Assembly (NCBI GenBank): GCA_027563935.2
Contig: CM050448.1
Span: 122,810,493 to 122,874,492 of the forward strand
Source: Costus lasius
Taxonomy: Eukaryota > Streptophyta > Magnoliopsida > Zingiberales > Costaceae
Length of the DNA: 64,000 nt
Reading direction: 5' to 3'
Both the position numbers and the translations under genes were made by a program. The notes under the pieces were generated by a model. It worked only from the letters and a program-made list of their open reading frames with translations, was not told where the DNA came from and ran no database searches. Positions 53,155-64,000 of this stretch are shown here, piece after piece; within the stretch, counting starts at the first letter, position 1, and every line of letters starts with the position of its first letter.

Positions 53155-53505
53155 GTGTGGTATGAAATAGCTTTCTGTTTAGGTTCCTATGAGGTTTATG
53201 AGGGTGTGTATGGCCATCGGCAAGGTGAAGAATGGAAGAACGTGCACGATAGAATCTTTGTACAGGACATTATCTTTGCACATAACCCTATTTTGCCATG
53301 GGTGGATTGTGTGTGTACAGCAATACAAACTACAACGCCTGCCCATGTCATTAAGCTGAAGGTGAGGATGCAAGAAAAAGATAAGGGACAGGTAGGGGAT
53401 ACGAATACATATGGATTCAATACAATAGAGCAACCACAATTGTTGGTCACTGCAAAAGGTAGCAATTGGATGAATAAAGTAGACCTTGTCAGAATTTATA
53501 TGTAA
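53155..53505 (+). other. Unassigned 116-codon open frame
   Basis: Starts MWYEIAFCLGSYEV; I recognise no domain. Base composition differs little from the surroundings, it has no obvious promoter, and it sits directly before a Copia-like LTR end. More likely a transposon relic than a gene. Confidence 0.2.
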
Positions 53506-53640
53506 TCACGTTTATCCCACAATGGGAATCCAAGTGATACTCTACCTTATACTGGTCTATGTAAAGACCAAAGCCTACTCTCTTAGTCTCTTATGAAAAT
53601 AACATGGCATAATTCTGTCTGACATGGTATCAAAGTAACA
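53500..53640 (+). mobile_element. Ty1/copia LTR 3' end with initiator-Met primer-binding site
   Basis: TGGTATCAAAGT at 53625-53636 matches the plant initiator-Met primer site (TGGTATCAGAGC) closely and directly follows ...CTGACA, an LTR-like end. Upstream TCCCACAATGGGAATCCAAG is the kind of phrase found in Copia LTRs. The following 53641-53900 resembles an untranslated gag leader. No second LTR or pol was found, so this is a fragment. Confidence 0.55.
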
Positions 53641-54839
53641 ATTAATGTAAACCCTAATTGCATTCCGCTTAATTTTCATATTTTTTACTTTCACTACTTC
53701 CATCAACCCACATGCTGCATGCACTACCATCACCTTCACAAATCTCCCTGTGAGCACCATAGGCCAGCTTCATCTTTATCCTGTTCCATCTTCTCCAAGC
53801 TTCCCTTCCTTCTTTATTGACAAATTTTCAAACGAGCACCAATTAGGTTTATCTCATGGCCTCGTTTTCTCATCTTATCCTTGGACAAATCTTCAAAAAT
53901 AGCATGCATCTCCAAGCAAGATCCTAGGCATGCCTTTATTTTTCATTAACAATCTTCCAAGTGAGTGACACCCAAATTTACTTTGGCTTAGGGTGTACAC
54001 ATTGTCTTATGTGGGCTTCATGCTAACGAGCTCAAAACAATATCTCTATCAAAGTTTTACACATAAATCTACACCGAGTATATCGTTCCACTACTGAACT
54101 AGTCATTACCAACCATCCTAGTCCGTACTATTAAAATATTATAATATAAACATTGTATTGATCTTGTACTAGTACATACCACCTGCAACAGGCAATACGA
54201 ACAGGTTTTAAAACCTTAATATCTAAAGCTTGTAGGATTTGAGTAGGACCCTTATCTATTAGATAGTCGGGCATTCTTCTAATCTCTAGTCACCGAGACT
54301 ACATGCACTTTATCTTCTTTATTTTACATGGCAATTCCCTCCCTTGGTGTTCCACATTCACCCTCTCAAAGGTCCACTATTCAGTGTTATTTTTCCACAT
54401 CCTTTGGTTGACTGATAATAAAAGTGGTTTTCACAAGGTGGCTTGAAGCTTAGTTTTCCCTATAATGCAGGTAGATGGGTTGTTCAGCTAAACAAAATCT
54501 ACATATATCTTTGGCATATTGCTTCTGAGGACTCAATAAAAGGGATTTTAGCTCAATAGTTGGAAGGGCATGGTGCTTTAGAAGTTTACTATTAGTTTCA
54601 AAACCAATAGTATACTTGCATTTGGCTTGACCTTTAGCACCCCTAGGTAATCCTTTATAAGTTAGTAGATAATTTAAATTTGAGAACCTTCTAGGCAAAT
54701 TTGCAACTATTAACTAGCTAATCTAAGATTTACAGTGGTGTATTCTAATCCTCAGTCTATAGTCTATATTATCCAACACTCAGGTTTTCTAAAAGCTCAA
54801 GCATCTTTTGATCTGCTCAATATATAGGGCCATCTATCC

Positions 54840-55190
54840 TAGAGTAGTAGTGGTGGATTGGCATGTGGTTTGGTTCAAATGGAAAACCTCACAATTCTCA
54901 TTTATCACTTGGCTTCTTTTCAAAGAGATGGGGAATTTCCTTGAATAGGAGATGTTATTATGTACTTATGCAAAAGAGAGCATAAACCATCTTTTATTCC
55001 ATTGCTAGATCATAGGTTCCCTTTAGAAACAATCTCCAATGATAGTAGTTTCGGCAAGAGAATAGAGTTGTGGAGCTGTTTGTGTGATTGCGGGTCACAG
55101 GCTCTCCAAGGCCTAGGAAATACTCCAAAGAAGCTAATCCTTGCTGCTACCATATATCATACTTAGGCTACTAGGAACAGAGCAATGCAA
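54840..55190 (+). pseudogene. LINE (L1-type) ORF2 C-terminal fragment, zf-RVT region
   Basis: One frame reads LLCTYAKESINHLLFHC, stop, matching the C-x-C...ESxxHLLxxC pattern of the reverse-transcriptase zinc-binding domain of plant LINEs. It is followed in another frame by LILAATIYHT and ATRNRAMQDQ, like the terminal W-x-x-W-xxRN motif. Stops and frame changes show it is dead. No poly-A tail or target duplication was identified. Confidence 0.55.
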
Positions 55191-55856
55191 GATCAATTTA
55201 CCCTTACCGCCTCTGTTGTCCATGTTATCTAAGCAGAAGCTTGATATAAGATTTGAGTGTAGAAAGAGAGAGACATCATCGCTTTCTTTTTGAGTACCTA
55301 GAGATAGATCATGCTATTTGATACCAAAGTAGGGTCTGTATAATCATTTTGGACTCTTAAGAAGCCACAAGTTATGTATTCTATACATTCTCCTGCCAAT
55401 ATAATATCTTACTTGCGTTTTGCCACAAAAAAAAAAGTTATCTTTTGTATAAGTAGCAATACTAGCTAGTAGAACGCTGGAAATTCCTTAGTGGTGGTTC
55501 ACCAATCTCTTTTAAGAAAGGTAAGTTTAGCATTCTTCATTTTGTGACCATCAAGCAGTAAGTAAGATATCAGCTTTAGACCAATTTAGCAACATTGTAC
55601 ATACTATGGAAGGAAGTCACATATTCCAGGAGATGAAAGGGTATCATCAATGAAAGTACAATGAGATTAGAAATTAATAGTAAAATTGACAATTTGAAAT
55701 CCCAGAAACTAGCAGTGAAGTAGTACATATTAGCGAATAATAAGATTTGAGAGCATCAAGGTCATAGAACGAAATATTAATGAAACGATGAATGAGAAAG
55801 AAAAGAAAACCCCAAATTCGTGATCAGCGTCCCTTAAATCACTGAAAGAGTTTCCA

Positions 55857-55882
55857 ATATATATATATATATATATATATAT
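55857..55882. repeat. (AT)n microsatellite
   Basis: About 26 bp of alternating AT. Confidence 0.95.
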
Positions 55883-56463
55883 TAAAGGATTTTGGGAAAG
55901 CAAGAAGCACAATGTCAAACAGTAAATGTACAAGCATAATAGAGTAGTTCAGAGTTTATAATGAGATTTCTAGGTTCCACTGCAAACAATAAAAACTCAA
56001 ATTCATAGCATGATACTTAAATCGCAGGATACAAAACCAAAACAATACCCTAAACCGCTAATCCATGTCCACCCTTGAAGCAAAAAAGACCAAACCAAGA
56101 AAAAACAATCATCCAACAATAAACCCTCTAAACGACGTCTCTTCATCGCCCCCAGAATCAGAGACAACATCCCATCAGGCAACAGCTTCTCCAGAGAAAA
56201 AAAAAAACGAAACCTCGTTCCTAAACAACAGTGTTCTGCGAAGCAAGCACATCCAAACCAATTCACCACAAGTTCCCCCATCAAATTGACAGGTGAAAGA
56301 AGCAATTGGCACCAATGAGATTACGACACCGCGCAAACATCGCAAATGAGGATGCCAAAATCGCACGGCAAAGAGGGGAAGAAACGCACGCAAAGCCCCT
56401 ATCTTTCCCTCACCCCAGCACGCGCCCAAGAGACAGAAGTGACAAGGAGGAGAAAGATTGTAC

Positions 56464-56780
56464 CTGGGCTAGATGGGATGCTCGATTCGCCCCCAATTGC
56501 GCTGGCTGCGGTGATGGATCGACGGAGAGAGGGAGGAGAGGACGAGGTGGTGATAAACAAGAACAAGAACAAGCGGCGTGGCAATTGCGACCCGAGAGCG
56601 GATGTGCGCATATGTGTGTTGGGGGAATGTGGGTGCTTGACAGGCACGCGAGGGCGAGAGGAGTACCACATGGACGGCTCGGATCATATCAAGATTCGTG
56701 CGATCGAGGAGATGCCGTGGATGGACGAGGAGGTGGAGTGGAGGGCTGGGATGATGTTGATGTTCAAATATTCGCATCAC
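56464..56780 (-). other. GC-rich putative first (non-coding) exon, minus strand
   Basis: A GC-rich block ends on the minus strand in a consensus donor (CCCAG|GTACAAT at 56464/56463). Frames inside do not resemble proteins. This looks like promoter plus 5'UTR exon of a gene transcribed leftwards. The next leftward gene with an unexplained 5'UTR acceptor is SKIP30 (40926), 15.5 kb away, so it may be its first exon (inference); otherwise it belongs to a gene lost to transposon activity. Confidence 0.4.
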
Positions 56781-59012
56781 TCATGATTTCGGCAAGCCGC
56801 ATAAATTGATTGCAAATGGGGGATTTCTTTTCCTTTAAGAAAAACGTGCCAATTTAAGGCCAAGATTTCAAGTAAACACTGATTTGTATCCGTATCAATA
56901 TATCTTCGGAACAGTATGTATTAGTATATATCAATTTATATAAATATATGATAAATTGAAATAAAATAACATTGTTAAAAAGCGAGCAATTAAGCAAGTG
57001 TTTCTTTTCTTTCTCACTTCGATAATCTGCTTCTCTAGCTTCTATCGAGTTTGTTCCTCTATCCTTCTATCTTCTTAACATGTAAAGCTACCTCCTCTCT
57101 ACTCCTTTAGTAATTTCCTTCTAAGCACAAGTCCTCCCTCAACTCAACTCAACTTAAAATTGAATGTTTAATTCGGTTTTTTGTTCAACTAGCAACCCAA
57201 TTAGTTTCCTCTCATAAAGGTTTTACATAGGAGATTGAGATATTAATAATTTAAGTTTGTAATCACTCCTGGATTCATAGAAATATAAACCTAAATATAA
57301 TCTTAAGTTTTTAATCATTCTCTCTCGTTGTGATTCTAACCTATAAGCACTACCATCTTATGAAGCTCCTTTCACCACAAATTTGGAGAGTCTCTTCATC
57401 CCAACGAAGATTATTAGTCCATCAACTAGTCTTCCTCTCCTAAACCTCCATATGGCTTTTTTTTAATATAATATATTTCCTACTTTATATGTATGCAATG
57501 CTCACTTTATAGTCATAAAACAATTTGATCTAGCTTAGCTTCTCACCATTTGAATCATATGATGCTTGTTGTTTGATCACAAGTACAATAGATATTGTTC
57601 GACTCCTTCATTTTATTATAGTACTAGGTTCGTTACTCCTCAACTAAAGTTTGATCTTAGTTTTCACTTCAATCTCAAATTTATAATATATTAAATTAAA
57701 TTAAGGGCCTTTTTTTTTGGGTGGGGGGAGGGGGAAAGGGGGAAGAGGAAAGAGGAAAGAAAGAAAAATGGTGAGGCTGACAGTAAGGGAGGGGGGAGAA
57801 AAATGTTTTCTCCCTCTTTTGGAGATAATATAATAGGAAAGAAAATTGACCTATTTTTCTTTTCCTCCTTTTTCTCCAAATTAATCTCTTCAATAAATTA
57901 GAAGAAAAATAAGATTTCTTTCTTTTTTCTCTTCAATAAAACATACCCTAAGTTTTTTGACAGCTTAGTAAAGTATTTCTAAAGATAATCATAAATATAT
58001 ATATTGGGCATCGTTGTGGGTATGGATCTTCATTACATTAATGGTTTCAAGATGAATATAGGAATTCACTTACATAAAAGTCATTAAATAAACATAAACA
58101 TACAATTTTGTGCATTAATATCACAAACTCACTATTCGGACATGCTAACAAATGAGCACATGTAGCTATATTATTTACTGCTCACTAGTAATTAATGTAT
58201 GGATAAAATATTAAAGAAACAAATTTTACAGCCATCGTTCTTATAACCACAAATCATAAGGCTATGGACTTCACTGTTGACCCTTGGGTTATGAAGGATT
58301 TGTGTCCCACCTTGGCCCAATCTATTATTCCAAGGCCATAATCTATAGCTGAACCACAGTTAAGTTCATGATGATTAAAATATGAATATTAAACATTTTA
58401 ATTAAGCCACAACGATTAATCAACAAAATTTAGTAATTTTTTGTTGCTCAAAAGTTTCACAATAATTTATGTGCGCGACACAGTTCGCAACTTACATGCA
58501 TTGAAACTTTAGGTAATATACCAAGCCACAGATTTCAATGGATAAAATGCTTGATCACACAAACAATAGTTAAACCACAGCTAAAAGGCAAAATTCTTAA
58601 AGCACAGTTGAATATAGTTAACTAGTACATAACAAGGTTTACAAAACCACACTATACAAATGTGCTGATTTTAGATCGGACAGGTAAGTGTGCCAATACT
58701 TAATCGACACAAATGTATTGACCTTATTGAAATGTACCGGTACTATAAATATTTAGATACAATTATATTATATATAATGCTTATAACGGTCTGATACCAA
58801 ATCGTGCCATATTACTAACAATATAGGAGATCGTTACAAATTAAAATTACCGTCCAATTTAGATCGGTCTTCAAAATTATGATACTTCAGACCTTTCTAA
58901 TCCTGGCGGCATGACTACACACAATTGAGGCAGCAGCTTCACGCAGACAATTGCAGTTCAACTACGTTGTATGATCAAAAGGATCCCAAAAGTGCGAGGA
59001 TGATAAATGAAT
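56781..59012. other. Spacer 3' of the kinase gene
   Basis: AT-rich; no gene. Contains the MITE at 57705-57948 and two stretches (56880-56960, 58690-58800) related to the ACCGGTAC/TATAAATA dispersed repeat. The kinase 3'UTR lies at its right end. Confidence 0.55.
57705..57948. mobile_element. Harbinger-like MITE, 244 bp
   Basis: Left end GGGCCTTTTTTTTTGGG, right end read inward GGGTATGTTTTATTG, flanked by TAA at 57702-57704 and TAA at 57949-57951. The interior is purine-rich on the left half and pyrimidine-rich on the right. Same superfamily as the 42498 MITE but a different family. Confidence 0.7.
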
Positions 59013-62000
59013 TCATGGACCCCTAGCCTTGGAGAAGCAAAAGCACCCAATTGCCCTGTCTTCAGGGATCATGCCACCTCCTCTACTAGTATCTATTGCC
59101 TCTAAGAGCTTCACAACTTCAAACATCTCTGGCCTCTTGGTTGGATTGGCATCCCAACATTTTTTCATTATGTTACCTAAAGAACTTGGACAACAACGAG
59201 GAATCTCTGGGCGCAGGTTCTGTCAATTTCAACACATATTCCAGGTTAGGACCAAGAATTTGCACCTAGAACAATAAGGAAATCTAAAACAGGTAGGTCA
59301 AAAGATCGTTTGTTGACAACATCTTTTGCCTAATGAAATAACTAGTGATGGCAAATACCTGTCTAATAACGCCATAAGAGACTTCAGAAAAGCTGTAATC
59401 AGCATACGGCATATCGCAACAGTAGATCTCCCATAAGCATATACCAAAGCTATATACATCACATCTTCTGTTGTATGGCTTACCATCAAGGACCTACAAA
59501 TGTTCCACCATCAAATTTACACACCATAAGCCACAGAATGAATTAATCCTACTATTTTGTGACCACTATGTTAATACTACCAAAGACGTTAGAGGAGGCA
59601 CAACTTTAGTAAATTAGATACTATATTCTTTAAAATAGCATGTTATCCAGAAAATAGGTGATATATTATGACATCAGCACCTCTGGAGCCATATATCCAA
59701 GGGTTCCTGTTTCGCCAGTCATGTCAATAGGATTATGAGCCTCAACACGTGCAACACCAAAATCAGCAATTTTTAGTTTTCGATTGGTGTCCAGCAACAT
59801 ATTTTCCGTCTTGACATCACGATGCACAATCTTTTTTGAGTGCAGGTAACTTAGCCTGTATTTGAAAGAATATTATGCAGCCACTTAAATTTGCAACCAC
59901 AACAACATAGACTATGTAAACCAACGGTTACCCTCTAGCAAGATCGAGAGCAATTTGAACCACAATTTTGAAGGGGAGCTTCTTTCTCATATTCTTGATT
60001 AAGTACTGCTTCAATGTTCCTCCAGCAAGGTATTCAACAACAACACAACATGCTCGAGCAGGAAGGGAGCCGTGGGCATTACCACGAGGACTATTTTGTG
60101 GAATCTTGAGTTGTGAAGTCCCCATTGAAGCCCCAATGAACTGTAACAACATTTGCAATGTAAGCTGAAAATGTTTTTATTGATACAACAGATGATAAGA
60201 AAAGGAAATAGCTACCGATGTTTGTAGACATGAAATAAAGTCAATATCAGAGATACCATGAGAATGAACCATGAAAATAGAGTTACGATAGTTATACATA
60301 GTGCTCCAAGCAATAATTCACAATTAGCTGGCTTAACTTCTTTAGGCACAAATTTTGCTCACAGAAAGAACACAATGAACTTTTTTACCAGCATCAGCTT
60401 CAAGGCTAACAGAGATAAGTTAATGCCTCTGCCTTCCTACCTTGGTGACATTTGGATTGTCAAGCTTATGCCAAACAGCAACCTCTTGCTGGAATGATGC
60501 CCGAAGTGCAGCACTTTCACCACTTACAATTTCATCGCATCCCCAGTCTAACAATTTCACTATAAGATAGAAACGAATAGTTAAGCAATGAAAAATTCAG
60601 AGACCAAGACTAAAGTTAGAGTCAGTGTTTCACAATGATCCAATCTATGCAAGAATCCCGTGTTTTCTTATTGTAATTGAAGTAAGATTTGACATACAAC
60701 CAATAAAATTTATAATAAAATAGAAGCTTATGTAATACTAACAGATATTTTAATCTATTCCTCTTAACCACGGTAGACAAGAAAAAGAAACAATTGAAGT
60801 GAGACCACTGCAATTTGGAAGAACATGTAAATTGAAGATCGAGTGATAAGAAAAAGAGAGAGAGAGAAAGCCTTTCAAAGAAAATTTTTCGTTCACTTGC
60901 ACATACACGCAGGTAGATTTAGATACATATACCACATATATACTTGTTCATGCATGAAGATGCCTTATACAGAGAATAATGAATATACTAATTCAATATT
61001 CAATTTGTCCAGGTTGACTTAGTAACTATAGACAATTTAATCTTGAACAATTATGTCATAATTACTTTATTTATCTAGGACTAGAATTAGTTCCAACCGA
61101 GGCTTGATAAGGTTCAAGTTGATCACCAAGTTCATTCACATCCACTGCACAAAGCAGGCTTATCGTTTTAAACGGAAACACCAAAGATAAAGTTACAGAA
61201 ACATTCCAATCAGTTGTGATAAACAATGTCTATAAAGCATGATTCTTTTAGAGGCATAATATAGACGCCTGTACATATAGTCAAGGTTCTCAAAATAGAA
61301 GTTCTATTCAAATTCAACGACCACTTCCTATCTTCGTCATATTTTGCCTCTAGATTGGTTCTTCTAAATTGTTATGATGAAAGATGTCAGCTAATCTGAC
61401 TTAACAGCTTCATTCTAAACATCTTAGAATACAGAGCCATCAAAACAAAAAAAGATATCCATCCACACATCTATGAAAAAGACACAAGGACAAGAAGATG
61501 CACCATCCAACAAAAAAATATATTAGGAATCACATTTGAACATTTAAAGGCATAAACATAACTAGCACCCACAACATTGGTTGTGCTGATCATCACCCCA
61601 ATATTAAGGGGTTAGCAAAGAAAGCAATTTATATAATTATAAATCATCATCTAATACCTTCACTCTCGGATAAGTTGAATTTAAAGTTCATATTAACTGA
61701 AAAGTAGTTGACATAATCAACAGGTTTATTAACTTGTCACAAGTTGACTGAACTAGCATCAAAAAGTTTCTGTGCACGGAAACAGCAAGAAAATAAGTAG
61801 GAGAGGATCTCTTCAAATACCATGTTGTTATTCTATTGATCGACCATTGTCTCAAAGCGTGTCATGCTATCACAAATCAGGACTATGATCTAACAACTTG
61901 TAATGATTAATGGTTTGATTGCATTGACATTATAATAAAAGCTTAGGCTAGGAAATATAATATAAATTGGAAATTTTCAATTCGCACAAAGTAGCTCTTC

Positions 62001-63643
62001 TTACAGCAATTTCAGATACACTAGAAGAACATATCTACTATCTTTCTTTAATTGATCCACATTCTAAACTGAAACTGGTAAAAGACATTTTCTATAAAAA
62101 AAAAATATCCTGGTTGTTATTTGATTGAGAAAATAAAGTTCACAGAGGAAGGACGAGTGCAAAGAAAAACACACAATATATAACAATTGTAAGTATCTTA
62201 GAGAATAACCTGTATAAGGCAACAACAGTGTTGGTTTTACAAATCAAGATATATCGACAGTAAAAGATGACATTAGTATGACAGGCACAATTTGATAGTC
62301 AATTCAGGAATTAAGACATATCAAGAGTTTCAAACTGAGTAAAACTTGCATGTCAGGCAAGGTTTTTCCTACTCCCTTATGGTTAAACCATTTAGCTATT
62401 ATATAAGCACTAGAATCTAGTGAACTATAGAGCATAAATATTTCCTAGGGTAAGCAAGTTGTCCAACTTGTCATAAGAATACTAACATCTCAACATGTAC
62501 TTTTAACTTTAACCATTTTTATTGATGAAACAGTTAAATCATCCAGTTAACCTATATAACTAGACCAATAGAAGAAGAATTAGTTTTGTCATGAGACTCA
62601 TGAAATTCACCAACATAAATGAAACATTACTTGTGTTAAATCATTGACCTAACTTATAAAATCATAACTATATAAATTGATCATTTATTTCCTAACAAAA
62701 CTTACTTTTATGGATAATTGCTCACCTACAAAAAAATTAACATATCAGGAGCACTGGGAATGAGTTTTAAACCCTAAACCCATTTAATTGAATGTACTTA
62801 TCCGGTGATTGATACTTTCTTTTACTATTTTAGATCCAATTCTGATCATTTGCATCATTAGTCTATTGCAATTCAAGATCCACTTCTGACCTTGTAGATT
62901 CCACATTTGTCTCTCTTGTATGTGTTAGATCATGAATACAAAAGATGAGTAATTTTCTAATAGCTTAAGCTTTTGTTATATGTAAACCTTCAACCCATCT
63001 GCAAACTTAATTAGATTAGCAAAATATCATAATTTTTCAGGTGCGCTTAAGAGCAATCCAACATTGACATTTTGAAATATTAAGAAAACTGCCTTTTCTT
63101 TTATTGTAATGTAACTGTTAGAAATTCATGTTAAAGTAATATTCATCCCATATAAAGCAAGTAGGAACAAAGTTAAGAGAAGCAAAATTCTGCAATTACT
63201 TTCAAACTTCATCAAATTAAATTTGAAACACAGATAAAAAACGTCACCCAGAACCACAAGGTAAATGAAAGAGAAAACGGTATGAACATATTAAATTTAA
63301 GTGTAAGGAGTATGTAACCTGCAACATCTTGTCCATCATACACGCCTCGATAAACTGTACCGTAGGTCCCCTGTGCAATGATATGACTTAGTTCCAGCTT
63401 TGATAAATCAATCTCCCATTCTTCCTTTGGTTTCTGAGAATTACTTCTCTCCTTTAACCAAATCTTCGAGAGTGTGTTCTCCAGTTGTATATCTAGGTTC
63501 GTCAGGTCAAATTTATCAGCCCTTAGAAACAAATCCCTACCACTTTTAGAGAAGTTATCAGTTCCCTTCAGTTTATAGTTTGATCCTTCTCCTTCGACGG
63601 AAGCAACTCCAACAATCGCATTTCCCTCTGCTTTTCCGCCCAT
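59013..63643 (-). CDS. Raf-like (MAPKKK group C) Ser/Thr protein kinase, six exons
   Basis: Exons 63643-63319, 60559-60441, 60140-59932, 59855-59681, 59493-59359 and 59219-59013 all have GT/AG borders and consistent phases: 1170 nt, 389 residues plus TGA, the usual length for this subgroup (STY13/HT1-like). Kinase landmarks: GTYGTV at 92-97, Lys110 in VAVK, Glu134 in helix C, HRDVKTEN with D231, K233 and N236, DFG 249-251, APE 274-276, and a C-terminal RPEMFEVVKLLEAID. The N-terminal 75 residues have no ACT or other domain. Members phosphorylate Ser/Thr, and some Tyr, in stress, stomatal or plastid-import signalling; the target here cannot be told. All catalytic residues are present, so it should be active. 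Only intron 1 (60560-63318, 2.8 kb) is long. Confidence 0.93.
60560..63318 (-). other. Intron 1 of the kinase gene
   Basis: 2759 bp, AT-rich, donor GCAG|GTTACA at 63319/63318 and acceptor CTTATAG at 60561-60560. I saw no hidden exon, no long inverted repeat and no clear transposon ends. A short GA run (AAAAGAGAGAGAGAGAAAG) is at about 60851-60869. Confidence 0.65.
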
Positions 63644-64000
63644 GATGACAAATCACACCAACTCCAACAAGCTTTGGAAAAGCCTGGGTGCGGATACTTT
63701 TACTCAAATGTAACCTTAATATTTTCGTCGATCAAACCAACACTTGGCCACAAGAGAATAACAAACTCTAAAAGTCCCTTCTTCGTCACCGGGTTCTGAT
63801 CTACTCTTACTAAGACGCGTTGTTATACAATACGACCTGCATAGTTCCACCGCATCAATCCAAACTGAACTCTCCACCGAACCAGTACCAACTGAAACCG
63901 TGAACAGAGTCAGTTAGCAGAATGCAACGCACAAAGGGTTTCAGACGCCTACTTTCGATCACCAAAACCTCCTATGATTAACCACAGGCGTCTTGGAGAT
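63644..64000 (-). promoter_or_regulatory. 5'UTR and promoter side of the kinase gene
   Basis: Upstream sequence of the kinase start. No TATA box was chosen with confidence. ATG-like triplets on the minus strand upstream of 63643 make short frames only. No other gene recognised up to the window edge. Confidence 0.45.

Larger units (their letters stand above)
52498..56463. other. Repeat-rich spacer between the Reina-like element and the GC island
   Basis: No intact gene. Contains an unassigned open frame at 53155-53505, a Copia primer-site/LTR remnant at 53500-53640, LINE-type sequence at 54840-55190, a TA microsatellite at 55857-55882, and related copies of the TTGTACTAGTAC repeat near 54160. 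Confidence 0.55.

Noticed and set aside
56065..56809. Six overlapping frames of 74-167 codons
   Set aside because: GC-rich block with a consensus donor; frames match nothing and are most likely non-coding first-exon sequence.

Overview
This is a window of angiosperm nuclear DNA, probably from a monocot outside the grasses. Five protein-coding genes are plant families with introns. The plastid-free, repeat-rich spacers carry plant-type LTR retrotransposons, hAT and Harbinger MITEs and a LINE fragment. Two genes (the SDR at 6.8-7.6 kb and exon 1 of the XS gene at 12-12.9 kb) are strongly GC-rich, with a 5'-to-3' GC fall that is typical of monocots. The species call is inference only.

Layout, left to right: (1) 1-6430, minus strand: the 5' half of an ING-family PHD-finger gene; three coding exons and a likely 5'UTR exon are visible, and the 3' half lies beyond the left edge. 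(2) 6799-7617, minus: a single-exon short-chain dehydrogenase/reductase. (3) 7.6-11.9 kb: AT-rich spacer with microsatellite and minisatellite. (4) 11973-34489, plus: an XS-domain gene (SGS3-related family) of three exons whose first intron is 18.3 kb. That intron holds the most striking object here, a 10.9-kb palindromic Ty3/gypsy chromovirus at 15521-26438: two arms in inverted orientation, both outer ends being the same LTR terminus, flanked by a perfect 5-bp target-site duplication. It also holds a foldback/Mutator-like element at about 28.5-29.3 kb. (5) 37378-38711, plus: an FCS-like zinc finger (FLZ) gene with a stop codon inside its zinc finger, probably a pseudogene. (6) 39814-40857, minus: an F-box/kelch gene of the SKIP30 type. 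(7) 44863-52261, minus: a degenerate Reina-like Ty3/gypsy element with an AAAAC target duplication. Inside it are two later hAT-type insertions, one of which carries a recognisable fragment of an ammonium transporter gene. (8) 52.3-59 kb: tandem duplication, Copia LTR/primer-site remnant, LINE fragment, a GC-rich putative first exon, and a Harbinger MITE. (9) 59013-63643, minus: a complete six-exon Raf-like (group C MAPKKK type) protein kinase gene.

The genes do not form a pathway; this is ordinary plant gene order with heavy transposon loading in introns and spacers. The biological interest lies in the transposon structures: a palindromic retroelement that appears to have integrated as a palindrome, its location in the intron of a gene from an RNA-silencing-related family, and gene-fragment capture by a hAT element. 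All exon boundaries were worked out by eye from splice consensus, reading phase and family resemblance. No database search was run.
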